Of a DNA stretch of 64,000 nucleotides, positions 42,661 through 53,929 are shown in pieces. Numbering within the stretch: position 1 is the stretch's first letter; every line of letters begins with the position of its first letter. The stretch spans positions 1 to 64,000 of the forward strand of contig OX637805.1 of the NCBI GenBank assembly GCA_951802425.1. Direction: 5' to 3'. The position numbers and the translations under genes are program-made. The notes beneath the pieces are model-generated. The model had not been told where the DNA came from and made no database searches. It saw only the letters and a list, made by a program, of their open reading frames with translations. The stretch is from Clavaria fumosa (Eukaryota; Basidiomycota; Agaricomycetes; Agaricales; Clavariaceae).

Positions 42661-43673
42661 TAGGGTTGGTTCACCGACACCTCCAACGGACAAGAACTCC
42701 TCGAATGCGACATAACACTTGATGTCAATCCCGAGGATGGCAAATCGCTTGAAATGCACCAAGCAATCCTACAGGGCTTCGTAGGAAAACTTCGAGGGTA
42801 ATTTTTTACATTATTGCACATACATAATACTAACAGCCCTTGCAGTTTGGGTGTGCAACGCCTAATCGTCTTTTTATACACCCATTCAAATCCCGATAAC
42901 GGAGATTTGCACTGTGCTCCTGGCGTCGGATTGGAGATTGGTCAGGTACAGCCTTAGTTGGATTTTATGGCTTTTTTATCTGATGGCTCTTAGTTCTTGG
43001 AAGAAATTATCGGTGCAGATGTAAAATTGTTTGCAAAGGAATCGCACTCAACCCTGGTTATGCTGGTCTGTGGCCAAGTCTGGGAGATTCCTGAGGCAAC
43101 TCAGGCAATCAAAACATATGCCAAAAGGTGAGTCCGCTGCCATATACTCAGACATTCAATTAAAAAAAACACAGTGAATCCTTCAACTGGATCGTTGGCT
43201 TTGGCCAACCGAATTTCTACCCGCACCTGGCCGCGCCGTTTCTGATGAAGCTCACGGTCAAAACTTACATCGAATGTTTCTCAATCAGCAGGATCGTCCC
43301 CGATTTACTCAAGGAGGAAGAAGGCCTTGGGGCGCACACCTCACTTATAACTCTCAGCCCCAGCTTTGGGCTCGAATTCTTCTGGTGCCACAAGACCCTC
43401 CGCCCTCTCGGCGAGCTCATTCCGCTTCAGTGCCCGAAATGCGCTGTCCTTCGCTCAATGACGCTCACTATGGTTGGCCAGAGGGCAGGCATGTACAAGG
43501 CTTTCTGCCCTTGTGGATTTACTGTTGAGAAGGATACGAAGATTGCCGATGCTACGCTGCCCCAGGCAGCTGATGGAAGTGTTATTGGCTGGGGTTCGCG
43601 CCTTTGGTTTGGCAGCCCTGCAGCTGCAAGCAAGGCTTGGAATGCTCCCCGCAACGCATACAACGTCTTGTAA
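42661..43673 (+). pseudogene. 5'-truncated host-like gene with C-terminal zinc-ribbon-like motif
   Basis: Plus-strand gene with three short introns (about 42799-42846, 42945-42993 and 43127-43173, all GT..AG) joining four exons into one frame ending TAA at 43671. The first visible residues are 'GWFTDTSNGQELLECDI', directly at the repeat junction, so the start and upstream exons are missing. Later segments include 'LYTHSNPDNGD', 'EIIGADVKLFAKESHSTLVM', 'WIVGFGQPNFYPHLAAPF' and a C-terminal pair 'CPKC' and 'CPCG' that could bind zinc. I recall similar uncharacterised multi-copy proteins in Agaricomycete genomes but cannot name a family. The loss of the 5' end coincides with the tandem-duplication breakpoint, so that rearrangement probably broke the gene. 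Confidence 0.65.
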
Positions 43674-44002
43674 TATTTCGCGTGTTTGTCACCGTCGTCT
43701 GTCAGGCCAAACGTTGATTTGTTTGCAATGCCATTTTTTTAAAATATGCCAAGCAACTAGAGGATGAGCTGCTGTTTTGCTGATTAAAATGGCCCTGGGG
43801 AAAAGCGCTACAGTCTGCTGGCATCACTTTGCACACCGTTTGTTGTTTCTTCATGCTGTACTGGAAATAGCACTGAAATCTTTAATTTAGAGCTTACAGA
43901 AACATTCTAGAATATGTAGGGATACCAAAGAGCATTTTTCTGTAATTTTAGGATGCTCACAGACAAGTGTAGCAATAAATTGAGAATTGGAGCCATAGAG
44001 GA
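43674..44002. other. No gene seen
   Basis: Spacer between the truncated gene and the pogo remnant; AT-rich toward 43940. No motif recognised. Confidence 0.4.
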
Positions 44003-45060
44003 CTACGCCGTACAAACGGTCACTCTGCACAGCCGCGGGAGCGTTTGCTCGTCATCATCTGAGCTCGCAACCTCTTCATCCTCATGCTCTCCAACAGCAT
44101 CTGGGTGCAACATTGAATCTTCTAACACTAGTTTTGGCTTCAGTGGGCGCTTGGGTCGAGGCGGTAAGTCTTTTGCACGGACTTTTGCAACCCGCAATCT
44201 CTCACACTCCACCATCCATGCCTCGATATCCTGGTTGTACGGGGCCATCATTGCCTTCCACTCAAGCTCGACCACTTGCTTTGCAGCTTTTTTACTCTTT
44301 CGCCCTGCGGCTCGCCTTGCCTTTGCAGCAGCTTCGTCCTCTTTCATCTGGTTGTGTGCTCTTAGTTGTTCGCCAAACTCGGGGTCTGTTAAATGTCTTC
44401 CAAGGCCTCCGGGAAAGAGTGTAGCTCAGTCAGTCTTGGGTTTGCCCTCTTTATGCTGCGTTTTCGTGCCTCGTCCACCCACTACCGTGATACTCCCTGG
44501 TCTGAAGGGGGGTATCCACTCTCGTCCATTCCATACAAATCTTCAGGTCTGATTTCTGTTCACAACAAACTTCTCCACCAGCTCCAACCAACGTTTCTTG
44601 GTTTCAGGATTCAGGGCTTGTGCGCGTTGTGTGTCAAGCAGCTTGCTCCAGTGGGTTTGGAGCATGTCCCAATGTCGATCCAAGAACTGCCCTGCCCAGC
44701 TCCCTCCCATTTGTTCAGATCTAGTCCCAAGGCGGTTATTTCGGACCAGGTTTGCGTGTTGTTCAATGTTGTTCAGGGTCATTGGGAAGCTTCGATCTGC
44801 TGATTCCTTGATGCAGCTTACAATAACAGCTTCGCTTCTTCAGCAGGTGTGAGCTTCTGCTGCTCTTCATGTGCCTCTCAGGTGCTCCTTCCCCTGTTAC
44901 ACCTGTTAATTATTGTTCTCCACTGAGACTCTATCCATATTCCTTCGCTTTTTGCCGCGCACTCCTGCGCGTGTGGGACTCCTTTGTCTGCTCATGATGG
45001 TAGGCATCAACTGCGTCCTGCAGCTTTGTATCCTTGGCATGGCTCTTAATTTGAGCTTTG
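44003..45060 (-). pseudogene. CENP-B/pogo-type transposase with DDE core deleted
   Basis: Minus strand. From 45060 down: a psq-like helix-turn-helix ('LQDAVDAYHHEQTKES', 'ARQKAKEYG'), a CENP-B-type DNA-binding segment ('GGSWAGQFLDRHWDMLQTHW', 'LLDTQRAQALNPETKKRWLE') and the linker 'YGMDES' plus 'GGRGTKTQHKEG' that normally leads into the DDE endonuclease. Instead the frame passes almost at once to the typical C-terminal tail ('EWKAMMAPYNQDIEAW', 'LPPRPKRPLKPKLV', acidic end). The catalytic domain of about 200 residues is therefore missing. Additional frame breaks and a TGA occur near 44420. This is a non-autonomous derivative or relic of a Fot1/pogo-like DNA transposon. Confidence 0.8.
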
Positions 45061-45808
45061 ACACGTTCTGACAGCGCTCGGTAGGGAATAGGAAGGCGAG
45101 TTCAGGCCGGAGGGTTCCGATGGAACGGGTTGACATGTGAAGAAGCATGCGTTTGATGCGCGCCGTCACGTTAAACGTTGATCCTGCTTTAGGACTCTCA
45201 TTTTGCTTGGATTGCTTCCAGATGAGGGATGAGTTTATACAGGAATAAGTTCTATTTTGACTCAATCCAATCTTGAAGCCATAAAATGTGATGAAGTGGC
45301 AAAAATCTTGAAACAAAAGCGACCCAACTGGCTAATACGCATGTCACTTCTCATTGATTCATTCAATCCAGCTGAATTTGGCAAGAAGGTAGATATAATA
45401 GGTTGCAATCTCTAAAAAAAATCACAAGGGATCTGGGCAAAAATAGGCGATCTTTGCTGTTGGTGTGTAAAGTGGTGGTGGTGTGCAAAGTGATGCTGGT
45501 AGATTGTATTTGACTATGTTTTTTGGCTATAAATGCCCTGCGTCATCCACCCAACGGCATCCTTTCCAAAAGTCTACGTCACAGTAAGGCAACAGGTGTT
45601 TCTGTGGGTCCGAGGGTCATTTGATGAAGAATAGGTGCCCACCGATGCACCAGCCATGCCCTGCAAGCCTAAGAGCGAGTAAGCAGGACGCGGCGACGCG
45701 ATCACGAGGTCATGCGTTGCGATTTTCTTTTCCACGCCTCTTTTTTTTGTGGAAAAAAGCCTGAGAGTCCAGATTGTCTGTGGAATTGGTGAGAATTTGT
45801 GGTCAGTT
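45061..45808. other. Intergenic region
   Basis: It may contain the N-terminal end of the pogo remnant up to about 45240 in broken frames. 45300-45570 shows no coding signal. 45570-45808 is the 3' flank of the JmjC-like gene. Confidence 0.45.
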
Positions 45809-48363
45809 TTACTCCAAGAAAGATTTCTCAGAAAATGACATGCCGTCGTTTTGAGAGTGTGGCCTTTTAGGACGCAGGTCTGGCTCAGATTCGTCATCTC
45901 CCGCTCCACTGGCATCTTCGTCTTGCTCCTCTCCAGATGTCTGTGCATAGACTGGGTCATTCAACAAATCTTGGAGCTCTGTCCAGACCTGAGACTCATC
46001 GCGGGGAAAGATATGGAACTTTGGGCCGTTCCAAATGAACCAGTGGCATTTGCTCGGATCGTCATTGAGAAGTTGCTCGAAGGAATGTAGAAGATCCTGC
46101 CATTCCTTGCGGATGTGGTCAAGAACAGCCGCGGTCACCTGTTTCGTTGTAATTGTAAGCGGCGCCTTCTCTTCCCATCTCTTCATGTAGAAACAGAGCG
46201 CGGCGCCGAATTGAATGAGCGATCTGTTGAAGAGATAACAAAGGTTTACCCCTTGATCTCCAATCTCCAAGACATATCGGTGGTTAAACCAGCTTTGAAA
46301 AATACGGTATCGCCACATCGCAGCATTTCGTTCTTCAAGAACCTCTGGATGAGATTTCTTGCCAGAGTGTTTTAGACCGAGCGCCGTCGCAAACTCAAGC
46401 ATATTTCCGACCATTATGACATCCAAGAGACCCTCTTGAGTTGTGACGTCAGGAATGTGGGCAACTGTATCACTAAAGGCTAAAAACAATCTCAGATGGA
46501 ATACTTTGCAATACAACAGGAAATACCATATTTTGATGCACCACCGACGTAGTGCTCAACCCAGATGGCCATCATCCTACTCAGGTATGTGCCTGTTGAC
46601 TTGAGGTCCTGATTTGTGATGACCGGGTTAAGCACAAATGTGTGCAGGGTTGAAGCGCAGGTCAGAGCCATAGTCGATGCGGAGTAGAAATGCCGGCCGT
46701 AGACTATCGTTGGCTCTGGACCAAGTACAAAGTGAAGTGTTCCAGGTTGCATGAAGCTGTTGGATTCTCAGTAAATGAAGCATGTGGGAATTGCTGTGAC
46801 TTACAAAACATCCCCTGTCTTCAAATGGATTGCCTCCGCCTGCAGAAACCCTTTCCCTGTGCTACAGGCACCCCAGCTGAGAGGGAAGGCATGCGTCGAA
46901 AAGATGTCACCACGGTGATCTTCCTTCTCTACATTTTCATGGCGACGTATCACCACCCACCATTTCGAGCCTGACATGATAGTCGAAATGACTGCAAGAC
47001 CAGAATCGTCAATGTGTGGCATGCTCATGGTACCACCAGTTGAAGCAAGTCCCCAAATCAGGTCCTCCTTGTCAGCTCGATTGCTGATGAAGCCATCCAC
47101 TTTGCGAGTTTGATGATGAGCCCACTCGTGGGTTGCAAGAGCGCTGATTTGAGTGTATATCAGTCAAAATGTCATGTCGATGCAGGGGTGGACATGCCTG
47201 AAGCGAGGTGGTGGGGGGAGACTGAGGTGGCCCATCGGGAAATCCAGGCCGTTTAAAATGCGACGTTTTCCCTCATCCCGCGTTGACTCCAGAAGGTCAG
47301 CAAGAGTACCAGTAGGGAGGAGGTTTACGTCTGGGTCCTTGCGCATCTCTGCAACTGCAGAAGATGAATTAGAAGGATCACCTGAAGTACTATGCGTGAC
47401 TCACCTTGGAAGACACATTTCTGGTGTAATGGGCCCAAAGTCGACAACCCCTCCTCATCAAAGTTCAAAGGTGTCATGGGTGTGTTTGTGACCAGGATGT
47501 GACGGTGGCGGAAGATCTGTTGGACCTCTGTACTTGCCATCTTCATGAAATCTGCCCAGGATGTGACGTATATGGCTGACCCCTTGGGGTCAAATATGGG
47601 GGACCTAGCGGCAGGAAAATGAGGCTTGGGGACTCTGTTGATATAACCTTCTTCCACCATTTCGATGATGTCACTCAACACAGGATACTCTTGGAATCCC
47701 TGCTCCATTTTGAGAGAGATCTTTGAAGAACAATATGTTTCAAACTCACTGAATCCTCTGTAGCAAAATGTTCATATAATGTTGGTTCATTATTGGGATT
47801 GGCATCAAACATCTTGACCTTAATCGCACGGTTCATCATCTTTATTGACATGTGAGATTAAAATGTTGGATGGTAGTCAAGACTTCACTCACCTTCGGGG
47901 GAGGTAGAGAATGTAGCTCCTCAGTCTTCTCACTGTCCTGAATGAAATATAAGATGAAATGATGCAAGGATGATCATATTAGACATACCACTGTGAGATC
48001 AATAATAATTTGAACTGGCTTCACAGCCGACTTCTTCCCTGGAAACTTTCCCCAGCTCCTACTATTATCCTGTGGGGTCATTCCTTTCTCCTTTCTTGCT
48101 GTGGGCTCCTTGTCTGACATCAACTCATCGTCGTCTTCCTTGTCTGAGGCTTGAAGTCGCAGTCTCTTCACCGCCTTTCGTACTGGATGACCAGATCGAC
48201 TTTCTTCTTGGGGTTGTGGGGGATTTTCCAAGACCTCCTCCTCTTCATTTGACTTGAATGCCAGTTCCTGTTCTGGCTCTTTCACTCCCTCACTTCCCTC
48301 AGCTGAAGCGACCCAACCCTTATCCCCATAATCTAGCATGGGAAAGATTGGCGCTTGCTCCAT
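45809..48363 (-). CDS. JmjC/cupin-like Fe(II)-2OG oxygenase family protein
   Basis: Minus-strand gene from ATG 48363 to stop 45809, with about eight GT..AG introns of 47-54 nt (for example 46754-46801 and 46468-46514) that reconnect one frame. The N-terminal about 130 residues are acidic/basic and disordered with a bipartite basic patch ('RKAVKRLRL'). The central part has 'IYVTSWADFMKMASTEVQQ', then 'GTMSMPHIDDSGLAV' (the H-x-D iron-binding pair of JmjC/cupin proteins), 'SGSKWWVVIR' (Lys in the usual 2-oxoglutarate position), and 'QPGTLHFVLGPEP' giving the distal His. The C-terminus is acidic with a short basic patch ('RPKRPHSQ'). I infer a nuclear Fe/2OG-dependent hydroxylase or demethylase-like protein; such JmjC-like proteins are numerous in Agaricomycetes and most have no known substrate. 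No stop or frameshift was found, so it looks functional. Exact exon ends near 47700-47990 are tentative. Confidence 0.75.
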
Positions 48364-48427
48364 GGGACCAGGGTCAGGAGCAGTAATTGCGATTATGACT
48401 TTCCCTTGATCTCACATTCAGCTTTCT

Positions 48428-49864
48428 TCAGAGACCAAGAAAACAAAATTGCTTACGGGACTGGGAATACCAATCAATCTCAATTTCTGGACCTTGAAAC
48501 TTTGTGTGTAGCTCTTGGAACTCAGCGATGAAGGTACTCAAAGCTGCTGAAGTGTCACCGGTAATGCTTGCCTGCATGAGAGCCTTCCAGAGTGCTTTCT
48601 CCGTCAGACCCAAAAATGGTGGCTTTTCATTGCCAAGAGAAATTGCAGTCTGCGTTTCCAGCTCTGTGAACACTGTTTGATTTAGAACTGAAATGTGCTT
48701 ACTGAAACTAAGTAACTGCGTCGGACTTGGGACCGTTCAAACCCTCTTGCAGACAGAGCAAAAAGAGGGGAGATGGCGACACAGTAATGGAAAAGCCTGC
48801 ACACATGCTCAAAGAGCATGGGACCCAGATTCTGATCTGTGAGCCTTGAGATAAGGCTTGCGGACATTGTAAGACCCTCCCCCTCCAATTGTCTATGTGG
48901 AATGAGTTAATCGTGTAATGAGACAAGTACAACTCTGTTCTTACTCATTCAATATATTGACCCAGTCTTGGGTAGATTCAGCAAAATCAGCAGCACCATT
49001 CTGAAACATTGTTAGTAGTAGTTGTGGTAGTTCACTCATTACTAACCAATCCAAACCAGGTGATGGCAAAGGCCATCATCTCAAAGTTGAGCAGGAGGGT
49101 TTTGACTTTGATGTCTCGCATTCGCTCGAGCCCACTGCCAAGGAACTTCACCGTCTTGATGAGGCGCTGCTGGTCTGTGGTTGGGTTGGCTGGAAGCACA
49201 CTAAAGTATGTGGCTGGATTTTGAAGAGGATCCATGCTTTGAAAACCATGAGATCCCTGGGCCTTCTGAATCGGCTTGACCCAATCTTTTATCATCGCAA
49301 TAAACTAAAAGATATAAGATACTTGGACAAGGGCAGGGAATTTGACACACCTCTCGAACCCTCTTTGGGACTTGTGGAAACTCAGAGTGAGGGCTCAACT
49401 GAACAGGACAAACTTCATTTCCTAAGGCAAACACCAAACGGTCCAATAGCGAATGGCGAAAAATGAAATGGGCAGCACCCATCAGAGCAGACATGTCATG
49501 CTTGCCCCATTTGCCTTCACTCATTATGTCAGCAAAAGGGGCACAAAAGTACTCATTGACCGCCTTCTCCTTCTTGATTGCAGTGCGTCCTGGATGCATG
49601 CCGAAATTATCTAAAGATTGGGCAATTAACTGTCAATAAACTTTGATCAGAACATGAGCCCAAGTTTATATATATGTATTCAACCTTGCAAAGTGAAACT
49701 TGTTCTTCTCCAATGTTTGGATGGTTTCCCAGCCAAGTCGCAACGTTATCTTCGAGGGGTCCAGGTTGGGAGATGACATTGGTCATCCAGGGATACCTCT
49801 TGAAGACTGTGCTGGCACGGATGGTCTCTGGGTTGAAGATCGTAAGAGATTTTGAAGTGGACAT
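48428..49864 (-). CDS. Hypothetical multi-exon gene
   Basis: Minus strand, apparent start ATG 49864 ('MSTSKSLTIFNPETIRASTV'), stop near 48428. Exons joined by GT..AG introns (for example 49606-49681) carry 'KKEKAVNEYFCAPFADIMSE', 'SALMGAAHFIFRHSLLDRLV', 'KDWVKPIQKAQGS', 'NFEMMAFAITWFGLV', 'LISRLTDQNLGPMLFEHVCR' and 'GLTEKALWKALMQASI'. I recognise no domain. It starts about 1.5 kb upstream of the JmjC-like gene and reads in the same direction. The sequence reads as a normal exon-intron gene with no nonsense codons in the exons I can join. Exon limits are approximate; a small number of additional exons may be missed. Confidence 0.55.
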
Positions 49865-50900
49865 GGTGTTGCGTAGTCGGGAGAGTTCAAGTAAAACGAT
49901 AAACTTGATGGTGGTGGCAGTGCCTGGGATCCCAACTGTTACAGGTCACATCACATGTCACATTTGGGAATATGAACTTGTTGTCATCTCAGTGAGTGGA
50001 CTTGCCAATTTTTACTTTAGTAGGTTTGACAAGGTCTTCATGTTACAAAGTATTAGCACTAGCAGTTAACCCGTGCTATGCCACAGTTGATGCACTTAAA
50101 GTTTATGTAAGTCGTCACTCAATCGTAACAGTAATGATGACAAAGCACGTGCGACATCTACCCTGTGTAAAACTAAGACGTAGACCCACTCGGTGGTGGC
50201 TGTTCCTCCACCCTACTGGTCTTGAGATGCTTCGAATTCGATGAACCAGTCCGAGAAAAATTGAATTTGAGTTTGCTGGGACTCACGTCAATGTAACCGA
50301 AGCATTCAAACTAACGTCTTCTGTCTCCAAGCCATAGATTCCGCAGTAGAGTCATGGTGTTCCCACATCCAAGACCAGACTGAAATATGCAGTAGAGCAA
50401 TAAAGCAAAGCAGAAGGAGTGGCACAAAAAGGAAAGCAGAAAAAGTTTGAGACAATGAAATGAGTGAGTAGAGGGCAAGCAAAGACCCCAAAAGGAAACA
50501 GAGGGATAAACGAAAGGAAAGGCAGAACCAGACAACTGAGTGAGTAGAGTATATGCATGTCGAGCGTGACGCCATCACGTGAATGCACCACGTGCTTTTG
50601 ACGTTTGACTTTGACGTTGGTCTCGCACGTGATACCAACCTTCCTTTGTAGTATAGATGTGCTTCTGCTCAGCATCATGCTGTGCATGTGCTCGGAGTGA
50701 GACATTAGTCATTGTCAATGCCCATCCCCCAAATGTGGTGGGCTCATATTGGTTGTATCCCAAAAGGCATCAATATGGCAGGGAACCTGGTATGCAATGA
50801 ATGCACATATTCTGTGCATAGACTTGTTTCCTAGTTCAATCCTACAAAGTATGGGAAAAACTTTGGGCCATTGAAAGCTTTGCTAACACCGTTGTCCTTG
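49865..50900. promoter_or_regulatory. Upstream region with three CACGTG boxes
   Basis: No gene seen. Three CACGTG sites lie within 56 bp (50576-50581, 50589-50594, 50626-50631), with TTGACG-type sequences between them. CACGTG is the core recognised by bHLH factors. The cluster is about 0.7 kb upstream of the start at 49864 and just below the 3' end of the gene at 50901-51759, so it could serve the 49864 gene. Confidence 0.4.
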
Positions 50901-51814
50901 TCACTCGTCTTTATCTTCTGCAAGTGTCTCAACGGTTTCCTTGACAGACCACCGGAGCTCATTACCATCCATTTCAATTGGAGTAAGCAATGGTTTTTGA
51001 GTTGCTTCACTGTGATGGGGAAACATTGTCAATTTGAATTGCTCCTTGGAGTGTGTTGTGTACCCAGGTATTTTGTTTTCAGACCATGTGTTTGCTGATT
51101 CCTCAGCCCTTATGACATTATTGACACTTGAATTTAGCTTATCATGCAGACTACATACCCCATGAATCCCCATGAGTCTCCAGGAAAGTTTGCTTTCACA
51201 GACAGAACAAAAGCCTCATACTGTTGCCTACTCCAGTAATTGGAGTCTTGATCAAACAGCAGATGGAGTTGCTGAAAGAACGCATGTCCTAGACATATTA
51301 TTTTTAGATCATGACAGGAAAAGGTGCATAGGGTACATACCTTCTTCAGTCTTTCCCAAGAAATTTGACACATGCGATTGCATTGGGCGAACAAGATTCA
51401 CATCCAAAAGCATTACGATGTGATGCCCTTTCGTATCTGGGTGGCTCATCTAATATGATCAGCAGTTGAAATGTAGCGGCTTGTGAAGACTGACTTTACA
51501 TGCATATGCATCCCTTTCCAAGCGCAGCATTACCTGTGGGAATCCAACTCCTGTCAAAGTCATTGTGGCCCTTCCACAAACCAGTTAGTTGAACAAGTCG
51601 AAGCAGCAGTGGCCCTGCATAGAGATCAAGAGCAGGAAAGCTTACATGGCCCCCTGGACTTGAAGTGAAGCAACCAGAGAGTCTGGGCGGCTGACCTTTT
51701 GACCCACACGAACAGCAGGACAAGGAAGGATGAGTGGTGAAGACATAACTGATGCGCAAGTCACAGTACGTGAGTATTGGTCACAAATGTGACAGTAACG
51801 GTTGGGATCCCAGG
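49923..51814. repeat. Inverted-repeat pair enclosing 1.9 kb
   Basis: CCTGGGATCCCAACTGTTAC (49923-49942) is the near-complement of GTAACGGTTGGGATCCCAGG (51795-51814; 19 of 20 match), and both have TGTCACATTTG or its complement just inside. This looks like the terminal inverted repeats of a DNA transposon, but no transposase or clear target-site duplication was found. Confidence 0.5.
50901..51759 (-). CDS. Hypothetical spliced gene (possibly partial)
   Basis: Minus strand, ending TGA at 50901. Exons are separated by short GT..AG introns (about 51293-51345 and 51147-51178). Segments: 'GQKVSRPDSLVASLQVQG', 'FDRSWIPT', 'SHPDTKGHHIVMLLDVNLVR', 'GHAFFQQLHLLFDQDSNYW', 'AFVLSVKANFPGDSWGFMG', 'FKLTMFPHHSEATQKPLLTP'. 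No domain recognised; the start is uncertain. It lies inside the inverted-repeat pair 49923/51814, which raises the possibility of transposon cargo. Confidence 0.4.
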
Positions 51815-51865
51815 TGTTACAATGTCACAGACTCACGTGAAGCAAGTTGCGCTTTGCCTCCTCAC

Positions 51866-52898
51866 ATGACACACGCCGCTTCTCTTTCGACATTTGATCC
51901 CCACTATTTCACTGCTGAAACAACCCCACCAGCTTGGAAAATGACACATTGGACCACCCAAGAATATACCAAGATACTCACAGACAGCCTTGCAGGCTAC
52001 AAAGAAGCAAACTCAAAAGGCAGAGCACGTATTGTCAAAGAAATCAAAGCGAAAATCAGGGATGCAGCCCAGAATGATCACAAGAACATTCCAGATGACC
52101 TAACCACAGTAACATAGAACCATTTTACCCATCTCCTTGCTTGATTTTTGATTTTGTGTCATCCTAGAAAATTCGCAACTGGCTACATAACAATCGTAGA
52201 GCTGTGGCCAGAGAAGAAGGCTCTTCTGATTCAGGAGGTGATTACTACCAAGGGCTCCTCTGTGATTTTCTCTGTCATCGTCAGATGCTTGGCCAAAAGA
52301 TATTCCGGTTTCAGCATGTCCTTCCACAGCATCTAAGAGGGAAGGCATCAAGGCCACTGGTCAGCCATCACCAAGGATCTGAAGAAGAACCTTCATTGTC
52401 ATCTGACAACAGGGTGAAGAGGCTGTCTCTCAAGAAGGGGAAGGCACAAGAAGATTGTGTCTATATCAGTACTGAGTGAGTGTTTTCATGTCATCATTAT
52501 CATCAATGCACTTTTTAATTTTATAAAGTGAGGAATCTGGCTCACAGGAGTCAGATAATGATGGGCAGAGTGATGATGGGGATGATGATAGGGTCAATGC
52601 TTCTGTTCCCCCAACCACCGATGCAGAAGAATCCAGCCTGTGGAAGAAGGTGGATATTGAACAGTGTGATGGTGCTGAGGGGGGTGCTGAGGGGGTTGGG
52701 GTAGAAAGTGGTGATCATCCTGCCACTCATGTGGTAGTTGAGATCCATAATGAGGCAGAACCCAGCCTACAGAAAAGGAGATGGGTGGGGGGTGAAAAGG
52801 ATGAGGAAAGGTCCAAGTCACTATATAGGACCAGGGCCAGACAGAGGGCCTCCATGGATGCAAAGAAACGGGTACTGCGACCAAGGAGGAATGGTTGA
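51866..52898 (+). CDS. Small three-exon protein with homeodomain-like segment and acidic/basic tail
   Basis: Plus strand: exons 51866-52108, 52168-52475 and 52529-52898, introns 59 and 53 nt (GT..AG), 306 residues. The first exon junction creates 'PDDLTTKIRNWLHNNRR', which resembles the recognition helix of a homeodomain (W-F-x-N-x-R), after 'WTTQEYTKILTDSLAGYKEA' and 'GRARIVKEIKAKIRDAA', so a helical DNA-binding-like domain at about residues 25-100 is plausible. The rest is low-complexity: Ser/acidic stretch ('ESDNDGQSDDGDDDRVN') then a basic end ('RTRARQRASMDAKKRVLRPR'). I have seen such short proteins as multi-copy families in Agaricomycetes, often near transposons. No nonsense codon. ATG at 51941 is an alternative start. 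Confidence 0.6.
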
Positions 52899-53929
52899 AA
52901 ATAGATCTCAGTAGTGCAGTAAAATGTGAACAGGTTCCATTTTACAGCTGTTTGACAATCATCTCCCAATAAGACAGTGAAGCATATCTTTATTCAGTAT
53001 GGATCATATTCATAGCATGGAATATCTAAATGTGCATATTGTGCAGGATGTCAGTCTCTCCAGATTCTAATAATTCTTTGTAATCTGTGCTCATGTAGTG
53101 CAATAGTTTAGCCCTTTTTAAGAGATACCAGATAATCACAAGGAGTATGCCCTGATGGATGGCATATTTGGGGCCTTTTATGATGAATTGTGGAATAACA
53201 AATAATGATACTGCCTGCATCACTTGCCACATTCAATTACAGATCATAATGGCTCAATTTTATGTCCAAATTTGCCATCTAAACTAACCATTTTTTAGTC
53301 TATTCAAATGCATATCAGGTTCTAGACAGTGCTTGCTGCATGGTATTCAAAAGGTCCATCCTTTTCTAAAGAACATCATCTTGCAATGTTCCTGATTCAG
53401 TTGACAGACCACATTTCATCCTAAGTTCACAGTGGCTCTATTGCATGTTTGGAGGTTGAGTTTGCTCCAACCTATTGGAAGCCTATTATAAGGCATATTG
53501 GTTTTGATTTCACCCTGCTGTATTAAGGTGTATGGTCTCATTTAACACTAATGCAGTCTCAGATGATGATGACCTTGTAATTTATGTTCCTATCAAATAG
53601 CATATCTGATCTATTGCTTCATAAACTCTATATATGCTTCATCCCCAGCCTCTTTGATATTATTTGTCATGTAAGGAGAGAAGTGTTTTGAATAGGGTGC
53701 TTCAGGCCCTCTTCACTGGTTGCTAAAATGTTCATTGGCTAGCTCTTTTGAAAGGGCATCATTAGTACCATGAGATCTGTGTATGTATAACATGACTTTG
53801 GTATATCGAGTTGATCGGCCAAGCCTATACGACTATATCTCGGCTGACGATTGGCTGGGCCTATAAAAAGGGCATCAGTCAAAATTGGCTAGGCCTTTTG
53901 GATAGGGGGTGGGTGTGCTGAAGGGGGTG
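52899..53929. other. No gene seen; AT-rich flank
   Basis: About 1 kb of AT-rich sequence with no coding signal. Toward the end TTGGCTAGGCC and TTGGCTGGGCC-type repeats occur (53810-53900). Confidence 0.45.
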
